Assembly: GCA_937981985.1 (NCBI GenBank)
Contig: CALJNB010000005.1
Location: 1 to 64,000, forward strand
Direction: 5' to 3'
Origin: an uncultured bacterium
GTDB taxonomy: Bacteria > Myxococcota_A > Bradymonadia > Bradymonadales > Bradymonadaceae
Length of the DNA stretch: 64,000 bases
In this document: in pieces, positions 30,466 through 41,498 of the stretch
Position numbering within the stretch: position 1 is the stretch's first letter
Layout: each line of letters opens with the position of its first letter
Program-made: the position numbers and the translations under genes
Notes under the pieces: model-generated
The model's database searches: none
Told to the model about the DNA's origin: nothing
Seen by the model: the letters and a program-made list of their open reading frames with translations, nothing else

Positions 30466-31605
30466 TCGATTCCGGATGTAATCCACGCGGAATAGGGAAC
30501 AACTCTCAAGAAGCTTTAGCGACAACGAGACGCTATTCTTTTGCAAAATTAATTCGATCGCACCGAGCGCCAAGAGACTATCTCCTAGAGCGGTCTGAAA
30601 AAGCGTTTCTTCATCTCCTAAGAATATAGCAACCGCATGATTGCTCCGGGGTAGATCACCCATTAATGCTTCTTGTTCATCAAAATCGGTAGTAATGATT
30701 TCCGAATATAGTCGGGCCCTTTGTACTTTTTCGGACGGTGTTTTATCACGTCGCCCGATAATATTTCGTGCTGAATCTAATTCAGAATCGTCATACTCGC
30801 TTCCCGATAAGGGGGCGCCGTCGATCGCAGGATGCTCAAAATTACGCCGCGTCAATATCTCAACAGAAGCACTTTGTACAAGCACCGCTTGCTCCTCAAC
30901 ATCCTCGATCGCCGCGTAGATAAGATCAAAGGTTGGGTCGTGGTCGAGGTTTCCTTCTGCCAAACGATAGTAGAAATCGTTACTATTTTCAGCGGTTGAT
31001 GCTGCTGCCGCGGAAAAGACGGCCGCCTCTGCGGCCATTTGAAATGCCTCGTGGTCATCGTTTTCCGATAGAATCGCAAGCGCAATTATCCACGATGAAC
31101 CGTTGAGTCTACAGAGTACATCAGCAACGGTCACAGGATCTTCAATCCATCCCAGTGTCCCTTCTCCGTGCCAAATCTGTTTGGCAAACTCCAAGGGATC
31201 CATCGCACATGCTATACTATAAGGGAGTTCCGCTGAGTAGTCCTCGCCTCTCATATGATAGGTTCTTTCGTCGTCGAGCGTCATCCACGAAAGAAGTTCT
31301 TCAGGCGCCTTTGAAAGGGCGTGATGCGTCCAATCTAGTCCAACTCGAATAAGATCGGAGAGTCGATCAAATGTCGACTTAGAAAATTCGGCATCGATAC
31401 GATCGGGATCACAATCTGCAATAACGCGTGTGTTCAGCAGTTTTGGTAATTCTTTAAGATGAGGTTCCAGAACGCTCAGATCATCTTCGTCGCCCGCGAG
31501 AACAAGGGTTGCTAGTATATGTTCTTCATTCTTAGGATCGAATCCAGAAAGTGCGGTGAACCCGTCGGTTTTTATAGCGCCAAAAAGGCTGTTTGTTTCG
31601 GTCAT
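30445..31605 (-). CDS. Hypothetical protein translationally coupled to the kinase gene
   Basis: MTETNSLFGAIKTDG start overlaps the kinase stop by 4 nt (31602-31605); listed ORF start at 31677 lies inside the kinase gene. Confidence 0.75.
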   Translation of the reverse strand: MTETNSLFGAIKTDGFTALSGFDPKNEEHILATLVLAGDEDDLSVLEPHLKELPKLLNTRVIADCDPDRIDAEFSKSTFDRLSDLIRVGLDWTHHALSKAPEELLSWMTLDDERTYHMRGEDYSAELPYSIACAMDPLEFAKQIWHGEGTLGWIEDPVTVADVLCRLNGSSWIIALAILSENDDHEAFQMAAEAAVFSAAAASTAENSNDFYYRLAEGNLDHDPTFDLIYAAIEDVEEQAVLVQSASVEILTRRNFEHPAIDGAPLSGSEYDDSELDSARNIIGRRDKTPSEKVQRARLYSEIITTDFDEQEALMGDLPRSNHAVAIFLGDEETLFQTALGDSLLALGAIELILQKNSVSLSLKLLESCSLFRVDYIRNRLAFLMD

Positions 31606-33263
31606 TTTTTTTGTAATTTCTTCAATTCTAATAGAGTTTTGCCCAACAATTCTGAGCCTGTATCTGTTGTATCCCAACGCACGAACGTCGTTCCAAACTC
31701 TACTGAATTCACATCACGTCCGTCGCTCAATTTTTTGAGTTCTTTCACTTGTTTGCCCGTTGTGCAAACGAAAACACTAATTGTTGCATCGAATTTCTTT
31801 TTATCGGCTTTAAGGGTTCGTAAGGTCACGCCATCTTGATAGGGGAGTACATCGCCCTCGCGCACTATCCAACCGGTAGCACGCAATGTAGTGGTAATAA
31901 AATGTGGATCAAGAGTTTGTTTTGTAAGCTCTTTGTCGTCTTCTTGCGCCGCGACTTTTTCTAATACTTCTTCTTTCATTGTCGGCGTGTTGGTTAGCAC
32001 AAAATAGACAAATCCGCCGATAATTAATAAAACGATCAATAAAGGAATAAATACGGTAACTTTCTTCGAGTCATTTTTATCTTCATGTCGATAATGTGGC
32101 TCTCTTTTTACGATGGGTTCGGGGTGAGCGAGCTCTAGGTTTTCAACTTCTGAAATAGGTTGCAGTTCGGAAATAAGAGATTCGGGTTTTTTCATTGTCT
32201 TTTTTTCGCGTTGAGGTTTTGGTTTTCGAACTTTTGGAACCGGACTGATATAACTATTAAGAAGCGGAACGTCGGAGTTGTGCTCTAAACCAGTGATATC
32301 TCCAAATAGATCATCTAAGGCTATATAGGAGTCCGATTCTTCAGTGATCGAGAAACGAAACTCTGATGGTTCGTGTTTGATTGCGCCTAAAAATATTAAT
32401 AGATCCTCCGATAGAGCCTCGACGTTTTGATAACGATCTTCCTTCTTCTTTTGCAATGCCCGGTGGACGATATCAGCAAAGGCAGGAGGCGTGTTGATGT
32501 GCAGCGGAAGTCGCCATGGTTCGGGCCCTAAGTGGGTTTCGATACACGACGCGTAATCCAGTGCTTTGACCGCAGGGTCGCCGACGAGCGCTTCCCACAT
32601 CACCATTCCCAGCCCATAAATATCAACGCGACTATCCACATCCTCCTGTAATAGTTGTTCAGGAGCTGCGTAACGGGGCGTACCGACAAAAACACCGTTA
32701 TGTGTCAATTTTTGTTTTGGCCGACCTTGGGATGTGTTCTCTATAGGGTCGTCGATGTTCGAATCTAGAAATTTGGCCGATCCAAAGTCGAGGATTTTAG
32801 CGGTAAATCCGTCTCCTGTTTCGGTTAACATAATATTTGAAGGTTTAAGGTCGCGATGGAGTACACCTTTTCCGTGTGCTTCTTGAAGAGCACCGCACAC
32901 GAAAAGAATAATATCGGCGATTTGCCGGGCCTGAAGAGCGCCGTACTTGCGAACTTGCCTAAACAGTGACCGGCCAGGAACGAACTCCATCACGATATAA
33001 TGAAACGCACTTTCTTCCCCGTAATCCAGAAGTCTAACGGTGTTTGGATGAGAAAAATTTTTGATAATCGAAGCTTCCCTTCTAAATCTAGCGACCCAAA
33101 TTGGATCCAATTTGTCGTTTTTCTCCAAAATTTTGACGGCGACTGGCGTATCTGTACCACGGAGCTTGCCGAGATAAACGACACTAAATCCACCACGCGC
33201 GATGGCAGTAACAATCTCAAATTGAGAACCTATGGAGGTTCCTCGTTCCAAAAATTTTGACAT
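31602..33263 (-). CDS. PknB-type serine/threonine protein kinase with TM and C-terminal domain
   Basis: IARGGFSVVYLGK, VAVKIL, GVLHRDLKPSNIMLTE, ILDFGSAKF, GTPRYAAPEQL, TM VFIPLLIVLLIIGGFVYFVLT. Start MSKFLERG at 33263. Confidence 0.95.
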   Translation of the reverse strand: MSKFLERGTSIGSQFEIVTAIARGGFSVVYLGKLRGTDTPVAVKILEKNDKLDPIWVARFRREASIIKNFSHPNTVRLLDYGEESAFHYIVMEFVPGRSLFRQVRKYGALQARQIADIILFVCGALQEAHGKGVLHRDLKPSNIMLTETGDGFTAKILDFGSAKFLDSNIDDPIENTSQGRPKQKLTHNGVFVGTPRYAAPEQLLQEDVDSRVDIYGLGMVMWEALVGDPAVKALDYASCIETHLGPEPWRLPLHINTPPAFADIVHRALQKKKEDRYQNVEALSEDLLIFLGAIKHEPSEFRFSITEESDSYIALDDLFGDITGLEHNSDVPLLNSYISPVPKVRKPKPQREKKTMKKPESLISELQPISEVENLELAHPEPIVKREPHYRHEDKNDSKKVTVFIPLLIVLLIIGGFVYFVLTNTPTMKEEVLEKVAAQEDDKELTKQTLDPHFITTTLRATGWIVREGDVLPYQDGVTLRTLKADKKKFDATISVFVCTTGKQVKELKKLSDGRDVNSVEFGTTFVRWDTTDTGSELLGKTLLELKKLQKK

Positions 33264-33385
33264 GAGGCATATTAACATCCTCCTTCGATGGCGCAAACTA
33301 ATCAGTTGATGAGGGTAAATAATGACCCGAGTTGTTATTTGGAGCTAGCTCCCTTAAAGTCGGCAACCGATTCGCGAGGAAACAA

Positions 33386-34018
33386 ATGTTCTCAAATGAT
33401 GAAATGAATTTTTCAGAACTTATCCAATCGTACTTTTTAAAAAGGACGGGTAAGGGTTTGATCTTTTCTAGCCGAGATCTCGATCTATTATTGAAATGGG
33501 AAGAGTCGGGTTGTTCTGTTGGAACGATTTGTAAAGGTATTGACGCGGCCGTGGAAAGGTCAAATCGGACTCCGCGAGACTTGTTCGCATGTCGAAAATT
33601 CATCGAAGAGATGATGGGCCCCAAAAAGCCTTTTAAGTTACACGCGTCCTCGCCTCAAATAATACCGTTAGAAGAAGCTTCCGTGCCACCTCCACCCGAC
33701 GATCGCGACGCGTTGTTAGTTATGGTCAAACGTTATGCCCAAAAAAGCTCAAACGATAGGTTTCAAGAACTCTATGCCCAATCTCTTAAGCTCTTAGGCG
33801 ATCCAAATGTCGAGATCGACGTTTTTGAGTTCGAAGACAAATTCTACCAGAACGCATTTTTTGCTTTGGCAGATCCGCTACAACGAGAAATAGACGAGGA
33901 AATCAATCGCACATTAGGTCCAGTACTTTCAACAATGTCGCCAAAAGCCCGAAAGGCCACAATTAAAGCAAAGCGCCGCGCCCTGCTTGAACGAAAAATG
34001 AGTCCGGCGAATGAGTGA
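33386..34018 (+). CDS. Hypothetical protein
   Basis: MFSNDEMNFSELIQSYFLKRTGKG start; overlaps the next ORF by 8 nt. Confidence 0.7.
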   Translation: MFSNDEMNFSELIQSYFLKRTGKGLIFSSRDLDLLLKWEESGCSVGTICKGIDAAVERSNRTPRDLFACRKFIEEMMGPKKPFKLHASSPQIIPLEEASVPPPPDDRDALLVMVKRYAQKSSNDRFQELYAQSLKLLGDPNVEIDVFEFEDKFYQNAFFALADPLQREIDEEINRTLGPVLSTMSPKARKATIKAKRRALLERKMSPANE

Positions 34019-34259
34019 TTGGAAGGATATCCAAGATATATTCGGTTTAAGCGATAGCGAAACGGATCATGTTTTGGATATAGTAAATTGGGTTACCGCT
34101 ACTTGGCTGCAAGAGAAATTTGGGTACGCAAAAGACACGCCTCAAAGTTTTCCGATTCGCGACCGCTTTTCAGATGAGACCTTTCAAATTCTATTCGAAA
34201 CAGCTCTGTTAGAAGCTGAATTTAGTTTGGATTGGAAAGGAATGTTCAACGTAAAATAA
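34011..34259 (+). CDS. Hypothetical small protein
   Basis: 82 aa, translationally coupled by ATGAGTGA overlap. Confidence 0.65.
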   Translation: MSDWKDIQDIFGLSDSETDHVLDIVNWVTATWLQEKFGYAKDTPQSFPIRDRFSDETFQILFETALLEAEFSLDWKGMFNVK

Positions 34260-34324
34260 TAAGACAACTTTGCAAACATAAGCTTGACGTTCTGGAAGTT
34301 CTCTATTAACTTCCCGGTCCCAAC

Positions 34325-34396
34325 GGGGTCATAGCTCAGTGGGAGAGCAGCTGCCTTACAAGCAGCAGGTCCCTGGTTCAATCCCAGGTGGCCCCA
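34325..34396 (+). tRNA. tRNA-Val (anticodon TAC)
   Basis: Acceptor GGGGTCA/TGGCCCC, anticodon loop CTGCCTTACAAGCAG, T-arm GGTTCAATCCC. Confidence 0.95.
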
Positions 34397-34465
34397 TCCG
34401 AAAAAGTTTACTTTTTAGGTAGACAACATCGGAAACTCGGTATACAAACCGGGTCCGAACTATCA

Positions 34466-34539
34466 GGGGTGGTAGTTCAGCTGGTTAGAATGCCGGCCTG
34501 TCACGCCGGAGGTCGCGGGTTCGAGTCCCGTCCACCCCG
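34466..34539 (+). tRNA. tRNA-Asp (anticodon GTC)
   Basis: Acceptor GGGGTGG/CCACCCC, anticodon arm CCGGCCTGTCACGCCGG, T-arm GGGTTCGAGTCCC. Confidence 0.96.
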
Positions 34540-34541
34540 CT

Positions 34542-34571
34542 AAAAAGCCATCGTTTAACGATGGCTTTTTT
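34542..34571 (+). terminator. Rho-independent terminator after tRNA-Asp
   Basis: AAAAAGCCATCG-TTTAA-CGATGGCTTTTTT. Confidence 0.9.
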
Positions 34572-34635
34572 GTTTCTTGTTGGTTTATTAAGTCGTACGA
34601 GAGGGGCAACCCCTAAAGTCTTGAAAGTCGGGTCT

Positions 34636-37038
34636 CTAGTGTACCGTTGGGGTGGTTTGCGCTGGCCGCTCGCTGATGAGATCGGGCGGCGTTATCGGCT
34701 GAGCTAATCGCTTTTTAAATTCTTCGGGTTCTTTTAATTCCAATGCATGCATTAAGACTTCGTCAGCATGCTCAACCGGAATCATAGTCATACCTTCTCG
34801 AATCTCTTCAGGGATTTCTGGCAAATCTTTTACGTTTTCAGCGGGAAATAAAAGCGTTTTGATTCCTGCGCGTTTTGCCGCAAGTGTCTTTTCTTTAAGT
34901 CCGCCGATCGGAAGCACTCTCCCCCGTAGTGTGATCTCGCCAGTCATAGCCACGTCACGTCGAACGGGGATATTGGTCAGCGCGCTGACAAGTGTCGTAA
35001 CCATGGTAATACCAGCTGATGGTCCATCTTTGGGCACAGCACCTTCGGGAAAGTGAACGTGAATATCTATGCGTTGATGAAATAACGGATTGAGCCCGAA
35101 ATTTTCGGCGCGTGTTCGGATGTAACTCATCGCTGCGCGGGCGGATTCCTGCATCACGTCACCGAGTTTTCCGGTAATAATTAATTTTCCATTTCCCGGC
35201 ATGATCGTCGCTTCGTTTACCAGCATCACGCCGCCGTATTGAGTCCAGGCGAGACCGTTTGTGAGACCGATTTGGTTTTTATCTTCGATGAGGGTGCGAG
35301 ACATTTTTTTCGGTCCGAGGAAATCCGGTATAGATTCTTCGGTGACTTTAAAAACGTTTTCGGTAGATCCTTCAACAACTTTACGGGCGATCTTGCGACA
35401 GATGCTTCCGATTTCGCGTTCCAAATTACGAACGCCGGCTTCGCGAGTATATTCTTCTACGACGCGATTAATGGCTTCTGGTTCGATGTTGATTTCCTTG
35501 TCCGCAATCCCGTTATTCGTGATTTGCTTCGGAATCAAATAGGTTTGTGCGATGGCAAGTTTCTCGTGGTCAAGATATCCACCAATTTGAATGATTTCCA
35601 TTCGATCACGCAGTGGGCCGGGGATTTTACTTAAATCATTCGCGGTGCAGATGAACATTACGTTCGAAAGATCGTAATCAAGATCAAGGTAATGGTCCGC
35701 AAAGGTCTCGTTTTGCTCTGGATCGAGAACTTCCAACATCGCGCTGGATGGATCGCCACGAAAGTCTGTCGACATCTTGTCAATTTCATCCAACAGGAAA
35801 ACCGGATTACTGCTGCCGGCTTTTTTCAGACTCTGAATTATTTTTCCTGGAAGGGCTCCAATATAAGTACGACGGTGACCGCGTATTTCAGCCTCATCTC
35901 GTACACCACCTAGGCTTAAGCGGACAAACTTTCGATTCGTGGCCGAGGCGATAGATTTACCCAACGAGGTTTTACCGACACCGGGAGGCCCGACGAAGCA
36001 TAGTATAGAGCCACGTTGTTTTTCGACCAGCTTTTGGACCGACAAATATTCAAGAATACGTTCTTTGGGTTTTTCTAACCCGTAATGATCGGCTTCCAGC
36101 GTTGCTTTAGCAGCGTCAATATCGAGTCGATCTTGAGTTTTTTCGTTCCACGGCAGCGATAGAATCCACTCAAGATAATTGCGTACGACGGTTGCCTCTG
36201 CCGACATCGGACTCATCATCTTGAGCTTTTTTAGCTCTCGTGCGGCGCGTTCCTGGGCATCGGCTGGAAGTTCTTTTTGATCAATGCGTTCTTCAAGTTC
36301 TTCTATTTCATTTCGAAATTCGTTCGGGTCACCAAGATCGCGCGCGTGAGCGTCATCCTTATCTGAGTTTTCCATTTGTTTTTTAACGCGTGAACGTATT
36401 TTCTTTTCGACTTGGAGAATTTCTATCTCTTCTGTCATGATTTTTTGAAGCAGTTCCATACGCGCGGAAACATCATTAATCTCTAGTATTTCCTGCTTGT
36501 CGCGCAGTTTGTTGATTGCCAGCTGGGCAACGATTGTATCCGATAAGCGCGAAGGGTCTTCAATTTTTGCAACCAATGAAAGTAACTCACGCGGAATGCG
36601 CTTATTAAGATCTACATAAGTTTCAAAGGTCTCACGTACGGTTTTGACAAGAGTCGCAAAATCGACTTCTTTATCCAGAAGATCGGGTACGACCTCTGCA
36701 TCCACTGAAAAGAACGCGTCGTCTTGTTTAAACTTCGTGATTTTTACGCGATCGGTTCCACGTACGACGACCTTTACTGTTCCGTCTGAAAATTGAAATA
36801 ACTGGCTAATGACTGCCACGGTGCCGATTTCAAATATTTCATCGGCAGCAGGGTCTTTTGTCTTTGCCTTTTTCTGCGCAGATAAGATAATTTCCTTATT
36901 TTCGTTTGCCATCGCTGCTTCCAATGCGGCGCGACTTTTTGGCCGTCCAACGAAGAGGGGAAGAACCATGTTAGGAAAGACAATGATGTCCCTAAGGGGA
37001 AGAAGGGGTATGTCTTCGAATCGTTTAACGTCGGACAT
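34636..37038 (-). CDS. lon: ATP-dependent protease Lon
   Basis: [22 protein letters not shown], proteolytic GPSAGITM; N-terminal [23 protein letters not shown]-like domain. Confidence 0.99.
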   Translation of the reverse strand: MSDVKRFEDIPLLPLRDIIVFPNMVLPLFVGRPKSRAALEAAMANENKEIILSAQKKAKTKDPAADEIFEIGTVAVISQLFQFSDGTVKVVVRGTDRVKITKFKQDDAFFSVDAEVVPDLLDKEVDFATLVKTVRETFETYVDLNKRIPRELLSLVAKIEDPSRLSDTIVAQLAINKLRDKQEILEINDVSARMELLQKIMTEEIEILQVEKKIRSRVKKQMENSDKDDAHARDLGDPNEFRNEIEELEERIDQKELPADAQERAARELKKLKMMSPMSAEATVVRNYLEWILSLPWNEKTQDRLDIDAAKATLEADHYGLEKPKERILEYLSVQKLVEKQRGSILCFVGPPGVGKTSLGKSIASATNRKFVRLSLGGVRDEAEIRGHRRTYIGALPGKIIQSLKKAGSSNPVFLLDEIDKMSTDFRGDPSSAMLEVLDPEQNETFADHYLDLDYDLSNVMFICTANDLSKIPGPLRDRMEIIQIGGYLDHEKLAIAQTYLIPKQITNNGIADKEINIEPEAINRVVEEYTREAGVRNLEREIGSICRKIARKVVEGSTENVFKVTEESIPDFLGPKKMSRTLIEDKNQIGLTNGLAWTQYGGVMLVNEATIMPGNGKLIITGKLGDVMQESARAAMSYIRTRAENFGLNPLFHQRIDIHVHFPEGAVPKDGPSAGITMVTTLVSALTNIPVRRDVAMTGEITLRGRVLPIGGLKEKTLAAKRAGIKTLLFPAENVKDLPEIPEEIREGMTMIPVEHADEVLMHALELKEPEEFKKRLAQPITPPDLISERPAQTTPTVH

Positions 37039-37056
37039 GTTTACTCTCGGTTGGGA

Positions 37057-38319
37057 TTACGCCGATTCGGCGGTGTTTGTATCAAATGGAAGATTATCAT
37101 TCTCAGGGTTTTGAATCATATCTTCGGTAATCGTAACTTCTTTAAGGTCAGTGCGCCCTGGTATTTCGTACATCAGATCTAGCATCGTACGTTCTAGTAT
37201 TGAACGAAGACCACGCGCACCTGTCTTTTGTGACGTTGCAGCGGTAGCAATGGCCTTTAGCGCTTTTTCTTCGAACGTCAGTTTGACGCCGTCCATCCTA
37301 AATAATCGTTTGTATTGTCGGATAAGAGCATTTTTGGGTTTTGTTAGAATTTGTATTAACGCAGTTTCATCCAGCTCTTCCAAAGTTGCGATAACGGGGA
37401 CACGCCCTACAAATTCTGGGATGAGACCAAAACGCATGAGATCTTCAGGTTGGATTTCGGCAAGGAGCTCTGATTGAGGACGTTCTTCGGTGTTCTTCAT
37501 CACATCGGCTCCGAACCCCATCGATTGCGTTCCGGATCGACCCTCAATGAGGTCGGTAATTCCTGAAAAAGCTCCTCCACAAATAAATAAGATATTCGTG
37601 GTATCAATTTGAAGAAATTCTTGCTGTGGGTGCTTACGTCCGCCTTTGGGTGGTATGGAGGCGATCGTCCCTTCTATGATTTTAAGCAGAGCCTGCTGAA
37701 CACCCTCTCCGGAAACATCTCTTGTGATCGATGGATTTTCTGACTTGCGTGCGATCTTATCGATTTCATCAATATAGATGATTCCACGACTTGCTGCTTC
37801 GACGTCGTTATCTGCTGCTTGAAGAAGATTCACGATAATATTTTCTACATCCTCACCGACATAACCTGCCTCTGTCAAACTGGTCGCATCGGCAATCGTA
37901 AAGGGAACATCGAGAAATCGAGCTAGGGTTTGCGCGAGCAAGGTTTTGCCGCTTCCGGTAGGGCCGATGAGCAGAATATTAGATTTCTCTAATTCTACAT
38001 CAGATTTTTCTACACCGCTTTCTACGCGTTTATAGTGATTGTGCACTGCGACAGCGAGGACTTTCTTTGCGCGCTCCTGACCGATTACGTATTGGTCTAA
38101 GACTTCTTTAATTTCAACGGGTTTTGGAACTTTGCGGACACCGGTTGCGATGTCTTCTCTTTCGAGTTCGGTATCGATGATGTTTCCGCACAGGCCGATA
38201 CACTCATCACATATATAGTCTGTAGGACCGGCGATCAGCTTTTGGACTTGTTTCTGGTTTTTATCGCAAAATGAGCATGATAAATTTCCCTGACTGTTTC
38301 CGCTTCCCTTTTTCGACAT
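37057..38319 (-). CDS. clpX: ATP-dependent Clp protease ATP-binding subunit ClpX
   Basis: Zinc-binding [10 protein letters not shown]...[34 protein letters not shown]. Confidence 0.99.
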   Translation of the reverse strand: MSKKGSGNSQGNLSCSFCDKNQKQVQKLIAGPTDYICDECIGLCGNIIDTELEREDIATGVRKVPKPVEIKEVLDQYVIGQERAKKVLAVAVHNHYKRVESGVEKSDVELEKSNILLIGPTGSGKTLLAQTLARFLDVPFTIADATSLTEAGYVGEDVENIIVNLLQAADNDVEAASRGIIYIDEIDKIARKSENPSITRDVSGEGVQQALLKIIEGTIASIPPKGGRKHPQQEFLQIDTTNILFICGGAFSGITDLIEGRSGTQSMGFGADVMKNTEERPQSELLAEIQPEDLMRFGLIPEFVGRVPVIATLEELDETALIQILTKPKNALIRQYKRLFRMDGVKLTFEEKALKAIATAATSQKTGARGLRSILERTMLDLMYEIPGRTDLKEVTITEDMIQNPENDNLPFDTNTAESA

Positions 38320-38456
38320 CCTTTTTCTCTCAGCTTCTTAGGAATTCTTCTATGTAAGACAACAAATCTAAAACGCGAATGATTCCATTGATTTAATCAA
38401 ACTCTAACAGATAACCAAAATCTCCCAAAAAAAGAGTTGGCATTGCAGATCGTTTT

Positions 38457-39056
38457 CTATTTCTTCACGTCGTTTTTGCTTCCAATCACTTCGTCAATAA
38501 TTCCATACTCTTTGGCTTGGGCCGCGCTCATGAAGAAATCGCGATCCGTATCGGCTTTAATTTTCTCAAAATCTTGCCCCGTATGATTCACGAGAATTCC
38601 AGTTAACATTTTTCTCAGCTTTAGAATTTCCTGGGCTTGGATATCAATATCTGTAGCTTGGCCTTCGAGTCCACCCATGAGTGGCTGATGGATGAGAATT
38701 CGAGAGTTAGGAAGACTTAAACGCTTCCCGGGGCTTCCCGCCGAAAGAATTACAGCTCCCATCGAGGCCGCTTGGCCAAGACAGATCGTCGAGATGGGAC
38801 AACGGATAAATTGCATCGTGTCATAAATCGCAAGACCAGCCGTTACGCTGCCTCCCGGTGAGTTGATGTACAGATGAATCTCTTTTTCTGGATCAACACT
38901 CTCCAGGAATAGCAATTGGGCGATAATCGCATTCGCAACGGCATCGTTAACGGGCGTACCTAGAAAAATAATTCGGTCTTTTAGGAGACGACTAAAAATA
39001 TCCCATCCGCGTTCTCCGCGATGGGTTTGCTCAACTACATTTGGGATAAAGGCCAT
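38457..39056 (-). CDS. clpP: ATP-dependent Clp protease proteolytic subunit
   Basis: [57 protein letters not shown]. Start at 39056 rather than 39188. Confidence 0.98.
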   Translation of the reverse strand: MAFIPNVVEQTHRGERGWDIFSRLLKDRIIFLGTPVNDAVANAIIAQLLFLESVDPEKEIHLYINSPGGSVTAGLAIYDTMQFIRCPISTICLGQAASMGAVILSAGSPGKRLSLPNSRILIHQPLMGGLEGQATDIDIQAQEILKLRKMLTGILVNHTGQDFEKIKADTDRDFFMSAAQAKEYGIIDEVIGSKNDVKK

Positions 39057-39163
39057 TGTTATAACACTCTGTTCGGTAGAATAGATTAATAACCCAAGGC
39101 TTGTTTCCTTACAACCTTGGTCTGTCATAATGTGGTCACCGCTCCAAAAAAGTCCCGTATTTT

Positions 39164-39859
39164 TTACTTTTTTAAGCGAACTCGCCAAAGCCGCGTAACT
39201 GCTTCTAGAGCAATTCCCACATTCATTTTTGATTCACCACGCTGCCTATCCGGGAATACGATCGGAATCTCAACATGAGAACAGCCCATTTTTTTGGCTT
39301 TATATTTTAGCTCAATTTGAAATACGTAACCGGAAGCTTCAATGTTTTCGAACCGGAATTTTTCAAGGACATGTCGATTCCAAACAATATAACCGGCCGT
39401 TAGATCCCTAATTTCTAACCCGAGTAAGGTTCGTGCGTAGAGCCCACCGCCTTGCGAAATACATCGGCGAATCAGTCCCCAATTTTTAGTCCCACCACCT
39501 CGGACATAACGGGAGCCGATTACAAAATCATGTTTCTGGGCGGCAGCCAACATGACCGGCAAGTACATGGGCTGATGACTAAAATCAGCATCCATTTCTA
39601 CCACCAGATCGTAGTCCTGAGTTAGCGACCATTTAAAACCCGCTATATAAGCGGGTCCGAGTCCGTTCTTCTGTGTCCGATGAAGGACATGGATGCGAGG
39701 CTCTGACTCTGAAAGACGGGTTGCAAGTGCCCCCGTTCCATCTGGTGAGTTGTCATCGATGATAAGGATTTCGACGTCGACTTCTTCGAAAATAGCTGAA
39801 GTAATCGCCTCCAGATTATCGATTTCGTTATAAGTTGGAATGCAAATGAGCGTTTTCAT
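39164..39859 (-). CDS. Polyprenol monophosphomannose synthase-like family 2 glycosyltransferase
   Basis: [55 protein letters not shown]. Confidence 0.9.
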   Translation of the reverse strand: MKTLICIPTYNEIDNLEAITSAIFEEVDVEILIIDDNSPDGTGALATRLSESEPRIHVLHRTQKNGLGPAYIAGFKWSLTQDYDLVVEMDADFSHQPMYLPVMLAAAQKHDFVIGSRYVRGGGTKNWGLIRRCISQGGGLYARTLLGLEIRDLTAGYIVWNRHVLEKFRFENIEASGYVFQIELKYKAKKMGCSHVEIPIVFPDRQRGESKMNVGIALEAVTRLWRVRLKK

Positions 39860-41238
39860 CAACCAAGGTCAGTTCGAGTAAGATCCAACTTTTTTAAAAT
39901 ATATTCAACACTCTTGCGGTGTACTCCTGCGATTCGCGCCGCTTTGGAGATGTTACCACCGGTATGTTCCAATAATTGTTTCCAATAGGCTTTCTCAAAC
40001 GATTCTATGAGATGATTTTTGGCTTCCTTAAAAGGAACATCTTCTGTGATTGCTTTGGTTGCAAGCGTTGACGAGCCATCGGTATCTAAATCTCGATCTT
40101 TGGGCGCAGAATTTACATTCAAAAATTTAGTTTCAATCTGATTGTCTTGAGTGAGAATTACGGCTCGTTCGACGAAGTTTTTGAGTTCGCGTACATTTCC
40201 TGGCCATGAATGACGTTTGAGTTTTTCCATCGTTTTATACGAGATGTCGACGGCTTTTTGTCCCGAGGCTTTTGATGCGCTCGCGATAAACGATTCGACC
40301 AAAGCGGCGATGTCATCGGTGCGTTCCCGGAGCGGCGGAATCGCAACCTTAATCACCGCGAAACGGTAATACAGATCTTCGCGGAAATTTCCTTCTTTAA
40401 CCTCGTGAATCAGGTTTCGGTTGGTTGCAGCGATAATACGAACATCGCATTTAACGGTCTCGTTACCACCGACCGGTTTTACGGCGCGGCTTTCCAATGC
40501 GCGAAGAAGTTTCGGTTGTAAATCGATGGGTAGCTCACCAAGTTCATCGAGAAAAAGCGTTCCGCCGTTGGCCGCGATAAAGGCGCCGTCACGGTCGGTG
40601 TTTGCACCGGTAAAAGCGCCCTTTTTATGGCCGAAAAGCTCTGACTCGATAAGTTCTCTCGCGATCGCTGAACAATCAACGATAATAAAAGGACCGTCTT
40701 TACGATTGCTATTTCGATGGATTGCGTCTGCGAATAGTTCCTTGCCCGTACCCGATTCCCCTTCGATGAGTACCGTCGCGTCAGTGGGCGCTACACGCTC
40801 CAACATCGCAAATATTTCTCGCATCTCCAGGCTGCTCCCTAAGAGGCTTCCAAAATGGGTTGAACCTGAAAAATGAACTTCAACTTCTTCGTCTGATAGT
40901 GAGAATTTAATTTCAGTTTCGCCCAGTTTAAAAACCGAACCATTGTCCAAATAGACTTCGTTTGCGCGCAACCCGTTGATATAGGTTCCGTTTTTCGATT
41001 CCATATCGATTAACGCGTATCCGTTTTCATCCACGAGTATTTTGGCGTGAATTCGGCTTACCGTCTCGTCATCTAGGATGAGTCCCGTATCGGGGGCGGT
41101 TCCGATTTCAACTTGTCTGGATTTAAATGATTTTGACAATCCCTCGTTCTGTCCGTTCTGAACGGTTAACGTATATTTTTGAAGTTCTAGGGTTTGTGCG
41201 CCGCTTTCCAAAAAAACGGTTCTCGTATTTTCGCTCAT
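39859..41238 (-). CDS. Sigma-54-dependent transcriptional activator with N-terminal FHA domain
   Basis: [36 protein letters not shown]+ [18 protein letters not shown]-terminal Fis-type HTH. Confidence 0.96.
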   Translation of the reverse strand: MSENTRTVFLESGAQTLELQKYTLTVQNGQNEGLSKSFKSRQVEIGTAPDTGLILDDETVSRIHAKILVDENGYALIDMESKNGTYINGLRANEVYLDNGSVFKLGETEIKFSLSDEEVEVHFSGSTHFGSLLGSSLEMREIFAMLERVAPTDATVLIEGESGTGKELFADAIHRNSNRKDGPFIIVDCSAIARELIESELFGHKKGAFTGANTDRDGAFIAANGGTLFLDELGELPIDLQPKLLRALESRAVKPVGGNETVKCDVRIIAATNRNLIHEVKEGNFREDLYYRFAVIKVAIPPLRERTDDIAALVESFIASASKASGQKAVDISYKTMEKLKRHSWPGNVRELKNFVERAVILTQDNQIETKFLNVNSAPKDRDLDTDGSSTLATKAITEDVPFKEAKNHLIESFEKAYWKQLLEHTGGNISKAARIAGVHRKSVEYILKKLDLTRTDLG

Positions 41239-41498
41239 CTTATTTTTCCAGTTTCTGTGATCAAGAATACTGTAGTCTAAGAGCGAGGACTCCGAAACGC
41301 TAGTTTGTTTTCATCGAAGTTGAAAAAGTATTGGGATTTCATGTGTCTCGTCGGGAAATAATATACTCCGCTTGTCATGCTTGAGCTTTTAGTACCTCAC
41401 ATCATTAACCTTTTGATCAATTCTCGGAGAACCCGCAGGTTTTCAAGTTCGTGGATTTAGAGTAAATACCTTTATCGAATTCATTTAAAGGTTAGAAA

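Noticed and set aside
38457-39188. N-terminally extended ClpP
   Set aside because: The extension is not ClpP-like; [23 protein letters not shown] at 39056 fits the family start.
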